64,000 nucleotides of DNA from Elysia crispata. Its lineage: Eukaryota > Mollusca > Gastropoda > Plakobranchidae. The stretch's first letter is position 1, and each line of letters begins with the position of its first letter. Both the position numbers and the translations under genes were made by a program. The notes under the pieces were generated by a model. It was not told where the DNA came from. It saw nothing but the letters and a program-made list of their open reading frames with translations, and did not search any database. This document shows positions 46,183 through 62,643 of the stretch, one piece after another. The DNA lies in assembly GCA_033675545.1 (NCBI GenBank), contig JAWDGP010001156.1, forward strand, positions 197,001 through 261,000, given 5' to 3'.

Positions 46183-49310
<3,128 letters not shown>

Positions 49311-49489
49311 GCGATAGTTGTAACGAGACTCTAGATCTAGATTTAGTTTGTTGCTGATAAATTAGAGTAAAATTAATGCGGCTGTAGCTGTGCGTAACTA
49401 ACTAAGCATTTGGTAGAGGATATTTCCGGAGGTTTTCAACCTCTAGTCTAGATCCCTAGATCTTAATTGCACCATCCTCGTTACCAATT

Positions 49490-49680
49490 TGTTATGTTTT
49501 TAGATTTGTGTTTAAAACATGACTTAGCAGAATAATAATTATGATTAAGACCGTTGAAAACTCAAAAAGTTTGTTATTTTCAAATTGAAAGAAAAAAAAA
49601 TGCAAGGACTTCAGGTAGCATCCATCAGTATTAAAAAGCAAGCAAAGGTGTGTGTCGTTCTTTCAAAATATTTTTTTAAC
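49490..49680 (-). repeat. Possible LTR of the Ty3/gypsy fossil
   Basis: Read on the minus strand, a block starting near TGTTAAAAAAATATTTTG and ending AAAAACATAACA is followed by AATTGGTAACGAGGATGG, which resembles the primer-site region that follows the 5' LTR in some Ty3/gypsy families. TGTTA...TAACA ends fit an LTR. I found no second copy beyond the integrase end, so this stays tentative. Confidence 0.3.
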
Positions 49681-52600
49681 ATCAGAAATTTTCTTGGCGA
49701 AGAGCTGTCAAACTAATCAAAATTTAACAGCGTACCATTAAACTAAACTTAAGGGCATAAAATTAATTGAAGTGTCATCAATTTTGGCACCATCGAGCAA
49801 GAACATGTGTCTGTTTTGGTTGGACTCTACTTTCAGTACTTAGAAACTTCTTCGTTGCCTTAAAAAAATTCGATAATTGAGATTAAAAAAGTTCCTATGA
49901 TAATAAGAACAAAGAAGGCACGCAAAATCGTTTTTATTTCACACACTAACAATGTTCCGAACCACGAGTTAAGCCTTTTTTTCAGAGAGGAATTAGGAAA
50001 TATTACAGGAAACTCCGATCAGTTCACGCGTAGGCTGACAGCGAGTAAAAAGGTCGATTCTTTTATACCTCCCAGCTACTCCAGGAACTTCTGAGAGCTA
50101 CGACTTCTTCATGTACGATAATTGCTCCAAGCCAGTGGAAAAATTTGAGGGGCATTTCAGATAATTTCTATCAACATTCGGACATTCATTATGCATCGGA
50201 AGTTTGCCGCTGAAGGGCTTTAGCTTTTCCAGGACTGCAGATCATTTTTTTCGGAAAAAAAAGAGGATTAATCGTAGAATCTCGGTTCAGTTTTTGAATA
50301 CCAACAGGTATAGGGGAGCCTCGTTTCGACTTTTTCAACATAGAAAAAGACGGGAAAAATTCACGGACTTCTGTCGTTAAGAGGCATTGATATATGCATA
50401 GTTTTCATTTGATTACTAGGAACCTGACATGCTGAAGTGCTATCAATCGTTGAAATATGGCAACCGAATTGAAAACAAGACCTTTCAAAGCTTGGTTTAG
50501 ATACCGCCTGGTAAATCTTTTATCTGAGATGATTTGCAATGTCCATTACTCAGCAACACATTTTTGATCTCTCGGACCATTGCCTGCCTCAGAATTATAG
50601 TAGCTTCAAATATGACTGTCTCAATCGGCAATAAAATTCTTTAGAGTGGAAAATGGTCGAAATTTTTTTACAGTTCTGGATTTCTGAAACATCTTGGTAA
50701 AGCGAACGATTCGACGTGTCGATGCACAATTGATATTCCCACTTGCATCAAGAAATTTGCATGTCGAACAAACATGACTTAAAAAAAAAAAATTGTTGGG
50801 GAGAAAGATCGGTTTGGGTCACAGCTGTAGACTGGTAGTTGCAGATTCTCAGAGAAATTTCTCTTCATGAATCGACACGTCCATTTGAAATCTTTGAGAA
50901 GTGCCTCATTTGAGCGAAAACCTTCAATTTACACCTAAATTTATTTTCTCATTAAAAAGGCTTTGGTATGACTCGAAGGACTTTTGAAATTAATAAATAA
51001 CCACTTACAAGCAACAAGATTGATTAATGTAATTTTTTTTTTAATCAAGATCGATCTGCCTTCTAGCTCTCTTTTGTATGATGCCTGATTAGATAGGAAA
51101 TCTCTGCCATTTATCACTATTTAATCCGTTTAAAGACTTTTTACGGCATGGGCAGCACTTTAGAGACTTATAACCCCTTGAGTGCTAAACATCTGAATCT
51201 TGAGGAAAAGATGTCTTTTATGATTCGACGTAATTTCTCAATTCTTTTCAGATGATGCTTGATTTGACGAAATATCTTTAATTTTCACGTATTTTCCCCT
51301 TAAAAGACATTGCTAGTCCATGTGGGCTTTTTTTAAGAGAAGGTATCTACTGACAAAGTTCTAGATGCTGAATAGAAAATTGGATGTACATCGACTCACA
51401 AATTTTCTTGTGACTTTTTTTTCCTTTTGAAATAAGCATACTCCTTGCGGTACCATTTTTTTCTTTTAATAAATATACCCCTGTGGAAGACAAAACTGTA
51501 AATGCTGCGTGAAAAGCTCAGTTTAGATTAACACGCATTTACTCAGCTTTCATACAATGCCTAAAATTTAGAATTTAATAACCGGAGATGTCTCTGTACT
51601 TTTTCCCATTTTCTTGAAAAGAATCTTTTCAAACTTCTGAGCAAACATTTTCAGGCAATCATCGACACCAAATAGATATCTAGTATGCGTTTGACAGAAA
51701 ATACACGGACCATTTTAAAAAGAAATGAAAACTAGAAATCTACTATTCTTACATTCCACAATCCGGATATTTCGCTAACCAAAAACTCTTTTAATCATAT
51801 TCATTGAACTGCAAAAATTACAAATTTTTTTCTTTTTATAAATCTGTAAAAAAAAAAGAGGGGGGGGGGGTCGGGGAGGAATATTAAGTATAGAGTACAA
51901 AGTAGAATTTGACGTTCCGCCGATCAAGTCGAGTATCATTTTGAAAGGGCCAGAAAGACAAACTGATCAATATGGTTTATTGTCAGATCACCCGGTACCT
52001 AGCCTACCCACATAATAAACAATGGATAATTATGTTGAAAAAATACCAGTTTTAAGGTACGGCAAAGCAGACATGTAGAGTTTAAGTACTGACTTACAGG
52101 GCACATCAGTAATTCTGTAGAATGTAATAAGAGCGGATAACCTAGACAGATAATGAGGGGTTAACGAAAATTCTCGTTCCATTTGAAATAATACTAGATC
52201 TTAACTTTGCAAATGGCCCTATATCTTTTATTAAAGTGTCCACTGGATTTTTCCCTAAATACACTATATTCGAGGCTCAAAACAAAATTTTGGAAAAAGA
52301 AATTAAAGCCTTCTACAGCCAAAATTTTCCTCACAGGAATATATAATCGGTATGGGAGAGGCGCCTTTTCAGAAGATATCTGACAAGATCGAGTCTTTTG
52401 CATGTAACCGTATTTTATCCGATAGTTCATCTCTTCAAAATACCAATTTATAGCTACAATAACGTATTTGGGTTGATGCGCTGATACCTTTTATTTTAGA
52501 TGATCCCCAGCTTGGCCAGAGACCTATGCAATAAACGTTTGTATTTCCAGCCTTTTTCAGCCATACGTTAATTATTTACGAATCATTCTATGCAGCGACA

Positions 52601-53433
52601 TGAGCAAGTAATCGTTTTCCTCCTTTCCGTCCCTTGCAAAGAATAAATTTGCAGCCTAATGAATTATATTTGAAAAATAACATGAAGCTTCGACGTAGAG
52701 CTCAGGATGTTAAAGTTAAAAAAAAAATAAAGATTATTGACCAATGCGTTTCAAATCCGATTTTAAATGATATTATATAAACTGTTCTTTAGTGTCTGCA
52801 CCTAACTCACACGTTTTCGCACAGTAAAACAAAATCAATCGTTGATTTTCCCTCTTCTAACTTCTTTTTCCGGTCTTTCCTGACTTGACTGGCAGTGCAT
52901 ATATTTTATAATTCTACCCTAAATGTCACTATTTCGCCTTAAAATGGCTGTCTCTGATCATTATTGCACGTTTTTCACAAGAGAAGTTAAGTTCTCTAAG
53001 AGGGCGGTTCCAAGCTGTTGGGGCACCAAACAGGTACAGTTCATTGCGCTTTCTCATGTTCTCCAACTTGATCAGTTTGGAGGGTTTTTTTGTTTGCGGT
53101 GCTCTTTTTCGCAGTTCCCTCTCTCCACACCCCCTCACCCCTAAAACCCAAAACACACATTCATAAAAAAAAACCAACCCAACAAAAAAAACAAAAAAAA
53201 AGAAAAAACACCCCCACAAAAAACCACAAACAAGAACAACAACAACAATAAACCTTTATTTGCTTTCCAATGTCCCTGTTTTGAAGTTTTTATAGTCTTT
53301 CCATAAGCCTAGTATCGGATAGGGGATTATAAAGTACGTACGGTTCGATAAAAACAAAAACAGTTAAAGAGAGATAGGGAGAAAGTGGAAAGGGAGTTAG
53401 GCAAATGATCATAGAATAGATGCAGAGATAGAA
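49681..53433. other. Intergenic DNA without recognised gene
   Basis: 3.7 kb with no exon, RNA gene or element I could name. It is somewhat less A/T-homopolymeric than the introns. A G-run lies at 51859-51872 and an A/C-rich stretch at about 53140-53240. Short frames (49897-50094, 52194-52430, 52923-53144) lack domains. Confidence 0.5.
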
Positions 53434-53690
<257 letters not shown>

Positions 53691-55010
53691 AGATGGAAAG
53701 AGAAAATCAGATAGAAAGAGAAAGACAGTTTGAAAATAAGAGAAAATAGACTTAACTTTTAGAGATTCTTGAGTCCGACAAAATACAATCGGCAAGGGCT
53801 TCGTTAAGATCAAACATTACCAAGAGTTACTAGACTAATTTAGTAGATGATAAATCGAAAAGAATGCAGAAATAAGCAGTTTGCAACTTTATCATCTATC
53901 CTACAAAACAAATGTTATTGTTAGACAGCTTTACAAAGAAGTTCCAGGATTAGTAGGTTGCTCAAAAGAGATGAGACAAAATTCGTATGAAAATTAGACA
54001 TTATTTTTTTTAAGCATTCATTTACATACACATATGAGCGCACTACACATACACTATAAAGAAAAAAAATATAGGAGGCATTTTTTAAACCATGTGATCG
54101 TTTTAATAAGATATCAAGGTTGAAAAGTTAAACTGAAGATCACGTGAAATTTAATGTTAAACATGTTCCTTAATAGCTGTGTTGGCCACGAATGGACTGG
54201 GCCAGAAGAAACATTCAAATAAATTGCCTCTGAACAAGAATAGGCTATAGGCTTTCAAACTAATCGATACCACTAAGCATAGATACAACTTGCAAGAGCT
54301 GTTGTGAAAAAAAAAACTTCAACTCTGTCGAAATCACTTCAAGTGGTACAAAATGTCCAGCGATCCTTTTGTTTCCGGACCATTTATGCAGGCGTTGGGA
54401 CGGGCATGCGCATCAATAATAGAGAAACCTGTCATTTAATTTCTAAAGCAAAAGTTCCCTCTATGCATGGTCTAATTCTAACCTGTGGGTGAGTTGCTTG
54501 CAGATGTTGATTAAATGGTTAAAAGAACTGTACGCGATGCTCAAATAGGTTTATACATGTACAAGTGAATCTTTCTCAGTCTCAAGTGAAGATTAATCTT
54601 GACGATAACATTGCTTGGAATTTTTTTATGGAACAGTAACAAGTCTTCTCTGTTCTTATTTTATTTCTGTTTAACTTTGGAAAGTAAACGGTTATATTAG
54701 TGAAGTGTTTAAAAATAATTTGTGATAATTTTTTTAAAAACTGGGACAAACTACTTCTGTCTAAAATTATACGAATAGTCTGCCTACACTCCTATATTCA
54801 AGATGAAACGCATTCAGAATTTATATTCTTTGAAGGACTGTTAGAGCAATAAAGCCATTTCAACACGTTTATGCTCAAGTTCTCACATTCGATTTTCATT
54901 TGACTTTGTGAGTTTACATAATTTAAAGGTGGGCCTATTGATAGACTTTCCAATAATTTGGAAAGCAAATGTTTCTTATATTTTGTTGAGACAATCATAT
55001 TGCCGTGGAG
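53691..55010. promoter_or_regulatory. Upstream region of the PAN-CCP gene
   Basis: Presumed to contain the promoter and 5' UTR of the plus-strand gene starting at 55011. I could not place a TATA box or transcription start. A non-coding or untranslated exon cannot be excluded: GT-bearing sequence follows a 62-codon frame at 54304-54492, but that frame has no family signature. Confidence 0.3.
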
Positions 55011-58000
55011 ATGGACCTTAATTTTTATCGTCTGACAGCTATGCTGGTCGTAGTATTGTTTTCTTTAAGTCACATGACAGCTAGCACAGTAAGAAGAAAC
55101 TGGAGCGTAAATTTGATTGGCTATGGCTCCACTCTTCTAGCGATGACTGCTATGCTTAAAACTCAAGGCATTTCTGCAATAAATACAATAGGCCTGGAGA
55201 ATATCCGTCTTCAACGTGAGAGAAAAGTCGCTGGGCTGCCATCATGGGTAGACCAAAAAGTTTCTAACGCTGAAGGGTGCATCAGAATGTGTTGGCTCTA
55301 CAGCGCATGCTCAGCTGCGACCTTTACCCAGAACGAACAAAGATGCCAATTGTACCAGACAGACCGATACCGCCAAATTTACAGAACAGAATTTAGAAAA
55401 GGCAGTTTGGCCGTGGACATGAGAGACGCAAGAATTTTGCCGACTCAGGTATCCGCCCGTATTATCGTTTTCAATATAATAACGAATAAACTTGAGACGA
55501 AATGCATTGTATTATGGGTAAACAAAATAATAAATTTAAAACCTTCATTATCTTTGAATCACATCTAATAATTTTTTTAAAGAATAAGAGAAGTCTTTTA
55601 GTAAGCTTCTATATATTTCTGATTACATCTACTAAAAGTGCTTTAAATCTATATGCACAAAATATTTATGCAAATTCAAGATTCGATACTTGCACATGGT
55701 TGAAAATTGTCTTTCATACAAGGACCAGGGCTTTTCTTTCTCTTTAGTAATTTATCTCTGTCGTTTTCTGTCTTTGCCTTTGTCTTTTCTTCTTACCACT
55801 TTATTTTATCTATCTATCAATCTATTTATAAACATATACATATACATCTACATTTCTATCTTTCATCTATGATCTAACCTATCATCCATCAAAATACCCG
55901 GAATCTTGTATGTATGTGTTACAATCTGTTTAAAGGTTGGTATTTTTTTCTACCTTTCTCTTTTGAGCCTAATCTCTCCCTCAAGTTCTGTGTGTGTGTG
56001 TGTGACTCTTACTCTATCTATCTTTTTTATCATTATTAATCATGCAATATGTTTCCCCTTGTATCTCCGTATCTATCCATCCATCAATCTATCTGGCTAT
56101 TAATCTTTCTTTCTTCCTGCCTTTTATCTTTCTATTTAGTTATTTCCTTTATGTTTATCCGCGCATCTAATTTACTATTGATCTATTCTTTTCAAATTGT
56201 TTTCCCTTTATATCTATACATTTATCTGTCTCTTTAACTTACTTCTTCTCTCTTATTATCAGTTGATATATCAAAACTCTTCGATCTATCTAAAAAGATC
56301 TTATTTTAACCCTACAAGCGTTATATATAAAGGTGTGTGGTCTCAGGGTACTATAAAAGCAATGAAAACAATCTGTGTAAATCCACTTTCAAATGTTCAA
56401 ACAAGGAAGTTTAACTTTGTTCTTAACGGAACTCTTCTTCTTGAAGGAAAAAATGGTCAGTTTATGAAATAGTGTGTATTTTGTCACTGAAACGACCAAA
56501 AAGCGGCCAACTTAACGGCCAATCTAATCAGCCGTCAACTCTTAGAGGGTTAAACTATTTTTTAAATATCATTTTATCTATTGAGATTTCAGAGTTCTTT
56601 CTACAGATTTATTTTACCCTCAATCCATCAATCTATATATATACTTTTTCTTTTTATCTCCTCAAACTTATTCTCTTTTTTTTTTCTCACTCACAGATTC
56701 TATTTCTATCTGCTTTTTGTCTTATCATATTCTCTTTCTCTTATTCCATTTTTTTCTTCTTATCTTCCTACTTATGTATCTACATACCTACAGTTTACAG
56801 CTTCTGGCTTTATGATTTTTTTATAGCTATCCTTCCGGTATTTTTTTTTCTTCAGACACAAAAGTGTATATCACAACAATTTGGTCCAAATTCATTGTAT
56901 TTTGTAGGGCAGATCTACACCAATAAGTAGGAAAATCATCATTCATGTTTATCTAAAAATATCTATAGCAGATGAATTTAAGCCTATTAAGATCAGTATC
57001 TTGTTAGGGCTCTTTATCAAGATTTAAGCCAGTCGGAGCATTAGACTTTCTGCTTTAAATAATTATCTTAGAGCATAGTGAATTTGCGTTCTAAAAATAC
57101 TGAAATGATCTGATAGGTTGGTCTTTAACCAAGGTGGAAGATTATAAACAACCTAGCTCTCTTGAGATTAGTGAATGAAAAAAGCTTCCTTAAACATTCA
57201 GTCAAAGACGTATAGTGTTTGCTGTAGGAGGATAGAAATCCAAGAGGCTTCATGAATAACAGTTTTTCAGTCATTATGTCTTAAGGGTCTTTCAAAATGG
57301 CTTCTGGTTCCTTTTATTTTTCATTTAGATCTAGATATTCTACTTTCTAAACTAATTTCCTTTAAATAAATATTAAGCCCAAATTTTGCACGGTGTGCCG
57401 ATAAAGCTCATATTGTGGATTGTGAACACACACACACACACACACACGCGCGCGCGCTGTAAACTTATAAATGTATATATATAACATGCATGATGATCAA
57501 TGTTGATTGAAATGTTATTTTACGATTTGATTACAGAGGAAAATAGGATGTTACCCTAGACCATGCAAGAAGACAGAGATGTGTGCCCCTGTGAGAAATA
57601 GAGCAAGTTTCGTGTGCTTACCGCTAGGTCAGTACAACTGTTCTTATGACATGGGTTTTCAGTGTTTCTATGCTCATGTGCATTCCAGATGAATTTGTCA
57701 AATAAACTTCAGAAAGCTTAATTAGTTTTTAATTTTGTTACATTTCCGGTATTCAGGTATCTTCGTATTTTATGGTGCTCACCTCTTCAAAATATTTCTA
57801 AAGCATTTTAAATAAATTTTATGGCCTGTATTATTTAAAGAAAGGTATGACCGCGGAAAAAAAATAGATAAACAACACCTCCTCTAAGGCTACAGCCACA
57901 GACTTCAAGACATTGTGCCATGGTGATATATTTTATTAAGCGCTTCAAAAGTCCAGACGTGGCCTTATAGTCGAAATTATTACATGGTTATGAATAAATA

Positions 58001-61000
58001 AGATCTAGATCTAGCGTTAAAGGGTCACCTTATCAAAATCCGCAATCATCAAGAGCTATTCCGACGTCATATAATGATACAATGTATTTCCTGCGATCCC
58101 CAGAGCCCAGTAGAGGTTATCCTACCATATCAAATAGCGAAATCTTCACCGACGGCGTTAGCTCTGTGGTATACGCATGCGCACAAGGATACTTTCGCAG
58201 GGGAACTTCTTACATCTCCACCTATGATCGTAACACTGGTATCTGGTCTGACGTGGATGTCACTTGTACGTTTGTTAACTGTGGGACGCCGCCTTCTTTG
58301 CATGGCGCTGAGGTGAGGTGTCAATCAATGAAGAATGTTAATGTAGACCTTTTTGAAGATGTTACGCCTGAAATTAATATTGAGGCTTAATAACGATTCA
58401 AAAGCTTGGTCAAAGAATAAAAAAGTGCAAGTCTACTTCTTACTCTCTGAAGCAGAAGAGGTACTTATGCTTTTTTATGTAGTGGAGTATACTCTTAATT
58501 ATAGGCCTGTTTTTCCTTAAGAAGTTTAACTCATTAAAACGCCGAGCTCTTCTTCAGAACGTTTGTTTGCAGTTTAAAAAACAATGACTATTAGTTTCGG
58601 ATTTTTTAAACTGTTGGTGCTGTAATTATAGATGGGCATACATATAAAATGAAGTCGTTGGCAATTTAACGTTGTATTTTAATAGTTTACACCATAAACC
58701 ATTTAACTTTTTTGTTCAAGGCAAGAGGAACTAGTACAACTGTGGGCTCAGAAGTCAGTTACTCATGTTTGGCCGGAGCTGTGCCCAATACTGCCCACAT
58801 AACAACCACCTGTGAGGGCAGCACTGGTCAATGGTCTCCTCTTCAGGAATCCTGTTCAGTGGTCAGCTGTGGTCCGCCACCAGCAGTGGACACTATGATC
58901 GTGGACTTGGCCCCACGCTCGATTATAGACGCTTATCCAGGACTGAAAGCTGAAGCCTTTAAGATCGCATATGGAGCCGAGGCCAAGTACACTTGTAAAC
59001 CAGGTCCAACATGATGCTCTCAATTAATAATTGTGACTTAAAGCCAATCTTACTAGGTTGTTAGGTCTTTACTGCCGTGACGTCTTAGAAAATAAAAAAG
59101 GTTAAATTTTAAATTTTCCTATTACGATATTTGTTTTCTCATATTCAAAGCAGAGACCATCTTTATTCATGTGAAGCAGAACACGAGACAACTGAGTCGG
59201 AGGAAAGTTGGGCAGACAACCTTCGAATCTTGTCTTAGGCTAAGTGATGGTAGGGTTAGATCAAATCTAACTTATTCTACCTTAAAGCCTAGCTTGGCTT
59301 TTTATATTTTCCTTTCTCGTGGTGGTCAACAATAGCATTGCACGTCCATCTTACCCTTGGAGCTACTGGATGCACAAGTTTTGCTCTAAATAATTTTATA
59401 ATCCACCATGATGGCGTGTTTTGAAAGGACAATATTGATGAGAAGCAGCGATTTAGAAAATTTTCAAACTATCATATAAATTGTATTTTATTTCTAACTG
59501 GACTTTAATATTAGGAACTTGAGTAGACGAGGCCTTCTTACTAGATGCACGAGTTATGCCTGCTTATGATGCTAGACGAACTTCTGGATTTTTTTTTCAA
59601 TTGATTGAACTATTTTAGTACTTTTTACTATCAATAAACATATATGGTATGGCCATACTTAATTATGGCTGAGATCTTTAAACCTTTACCTAATTTTCAC
59701 CAAGAAACAAGTTTCTGCGTCGATGGTTCTTATCCCACAATGACAAGCATTTTTCGATTATTTTCATTTAAAGCCTTTTCCTAACAATGCTGGGCACTAC
59801 CTAAAAATTCAGCTCTTATAATTCTTATCTATTTTTCAGGTTTCGTTCAAAGGGAGAGTACTAGCTACATAGCCCAGTGTCAGGCTGATGGTACATGGAG
59901 TTCCACAGACAATTTCCGTTGCTCTCCGGTGGACTGTGGTCAACCACCTATTATCGCCAACGCCAGTCATATTAACTACACAGACACAACATATGGGGCA
60001 AATGTGACAATAACGTGTCTACCAGGATTTTCGCCCATGTATGGTCTGACCTTGATGTGTGACGAAAGAGGAGTTTGGACCGGAAACAGCCAAACCTGTG
60101 ACATCATTAACTGTGGGATGCCATCTTCTCAGAATAATTTAATTGCCCATTTTGAGGGCACGACTCTAAAATCTGAGGTAAGATTTGTCCGAAAACATTA
60201 GAGCTTACTCATTAGAGAAACTCAGCGTAATATACATGGTTAATATTTCTTAGCAGACTGTAGTATTCGTGCTCTCAGCTTATTCAATACCGTTTTAGGA
60301 ATTTAAAGTTGTGTACCTCGACTTCGAATCCAATTCAGAGCTTATCTAGTTACAGGTTTTGGTCATTCGTTTCGATTCTTCGGTTAGGCCAGATACGAAT
60401 GCGACGATCCGTCTGTCGTTGAAGGAGAAGATAACTCTACGGCAACATGTGAAGAGAATGGAGAGTGGTCTCCCGTATCAATGACGTGTACTCCTGTTCC
60501 ATGCGGAGCGGCGCCATCTGTAACCAACAGCACTGTGAAGTATAAAATGAGTGACGAGCGTGATTTTGAGGCGCACTATGTCTGTGACGCTGGATATGTC
60601 TTTGAGTCTGGTAAGAATGAATATGAGGTAATGAATTCTACATACATCCACATACTTTTTTTTTCTTTTTTTTTTTAATATCATGATCGTCGAGGATCAA
60701 TAACCGAAATACGTTTTAAAAGCACATAATTACACATGCTGTGACAGTTAATACATTTTAATAATGCAATTTCACATTTACCTCTAACGAAAATGATCAC
60801 TCTTTTAAAATGTTGGGAAAAGTTAGAAATTTAAATTAAAAGGAAAAAGACACTAAACAACACCCCCCCCCAAAAAAAAAAAAACAAAACAAAACAAAAA
60901 AACAAAACAATACGGTCTGTATTAAAAATTATATGTCAGAACAACAAAGTATTTCTATTTACAGCTTATTGGCAAATTAAAGAATATTTTGTATGGTTTT

Positions 61001-62472
61001 TAATCAGTGCTTTTCTAGAAAGTTTCTATATAGACTAACATTAAATTGGGAATTTCTTCTTTTTCTGGAAATTTAATTTGTAGACTTTACAACGCAAATC
61101 TGTGATGTTAGATCCAACTCCTGGAGAAATGGTTTCCATGACATCAGATGTGTTAGGGTCTCGTGCGGTGCTGCCCCCGCCGTACGGCACGCTACCGTAG
61201 AAGAGTCGGGCCTTAGCTTTCCGTCTCGTGCCCTGTACACCTGCGTTGAAGGGTACGTGTTAACATCCGTTTCCGCCACAAAGACGTGTAATAAAGATGG
61301 GAACTGGTCGACAGATGACGTGGTTTGTGGTCCTGCCTCGTGTGACGCCCCTATTGCGCCCAACAAGGCTGTGCTCAGCCCAAGCTTGACACGTCAAGGA
61401 ACCTACAACCAAGGAGACAATATCACCTTCACGTGCGAGAATGGCCACGTGATGCTCCCTGCGTCATCTTCGGGTCCAGAAAGGACTGTTGGCGTCATGA
61501 CCTGCGTTAACGGAAATTGGACATTGAGTGATCCTAATGTCATTTGCATACCATGCAGTTCTCCCCCTGATGTTCCTCAGGCGACATGGGAAATTCCCGC
61601 TGCGTTACCTGCTAAGGTAGTTTACAAATGCGAAACTGGATACAACTTTTCAACTGACAGTGTCGACACTCTTACTTGCCTGGAGAGCACACAAAGCTGG
61701 AGCGGAAGCGGAAAGGTGCAATGTGAGCCTGTGGACTGCGGGGAGCCACCATCTCTAGAAAACGGGACAGTTTCGATCCAGGGGACTAAATACAACGATA
61801 CGGTGACCTACAGCTGTAGTTTTGGATACAGAATCGTGGCTGGGGACTCGGAAAGGTAATAAATACTGTAAAGTTGTGAGACTGCCTGGTAAGTGTTCGT
61901 GTTTCTCGAAATTGTTTTGAACATACTTTTCAAACATTTTACCCCTTTTTTCTGAGTATCTCATAATTATTAATTTACAATTTTATAAATTTATAAGCAA
62001 AGTTGAATAACCATACCGGATTTGGAGAATTTGTTCTTTATTTCTTTTTTAATACCAATCCCTTCTTGTTTCAATCACCCTCAATCACTGTCTTTGTCTC
62101 TATCACTGTCTGTCTGTCTGTGTGTCTGTCTGTCTATCTGTCTCTATCACTGTCTGTGTGTCTGTGTGTCTGTGTGTCTGTCTATCTGTCTCTATCACTG
62201 TCTGTCTGTCTGTGTGTCTGTGTGTCTGTCTATCTGTCTCTATCACTGTCTGTCTGTCTGTGTGTCTGTGTGTCTGTCTATCTGTCTCTATCACTGTCTG
62301 TCTGTCTGTCTCTGTCTGTCTGTCTCTGTCTGTCTGTCTGTCTTTGTCTCTATCACTGTCTGTCTGTCGGTCTCTGTCTCTATCTGTCTGTCTTTGTCTC
62401 TATCACTGTCTATCTGTCTGTCTCTGTCTCTGTCTGTCTGTCTATGTCTCTATCACTGTCTCTATCACTGTC

Positions 62473-62505
<33 letters not shown>

Positions 62506-62560
62506 GTCTGTCTGTCTGTCTGTCTCTGTCACTGTCTATCTGTCTGTCTCTGTCTGTGTG

Positions 62561-62643
<83 letters not shown>

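Noticed and set aside
49897-50094. 65-codon plus-strand frame in the intergenic region
   Set aside because: No domain signature, no splice context, composition like its surroundings.
54304-54492. Possible upstream coding exon of the CCP gene
   Set aside because: No recognisable domain and no in-frame splice to 55011; left as unassigned.
55005-55010. Start of the PAN-CCP protein at 55005
   Set aside because: The codon there is GTG; the ATG at 55011 is the natural start and directly opens the signal peptide.
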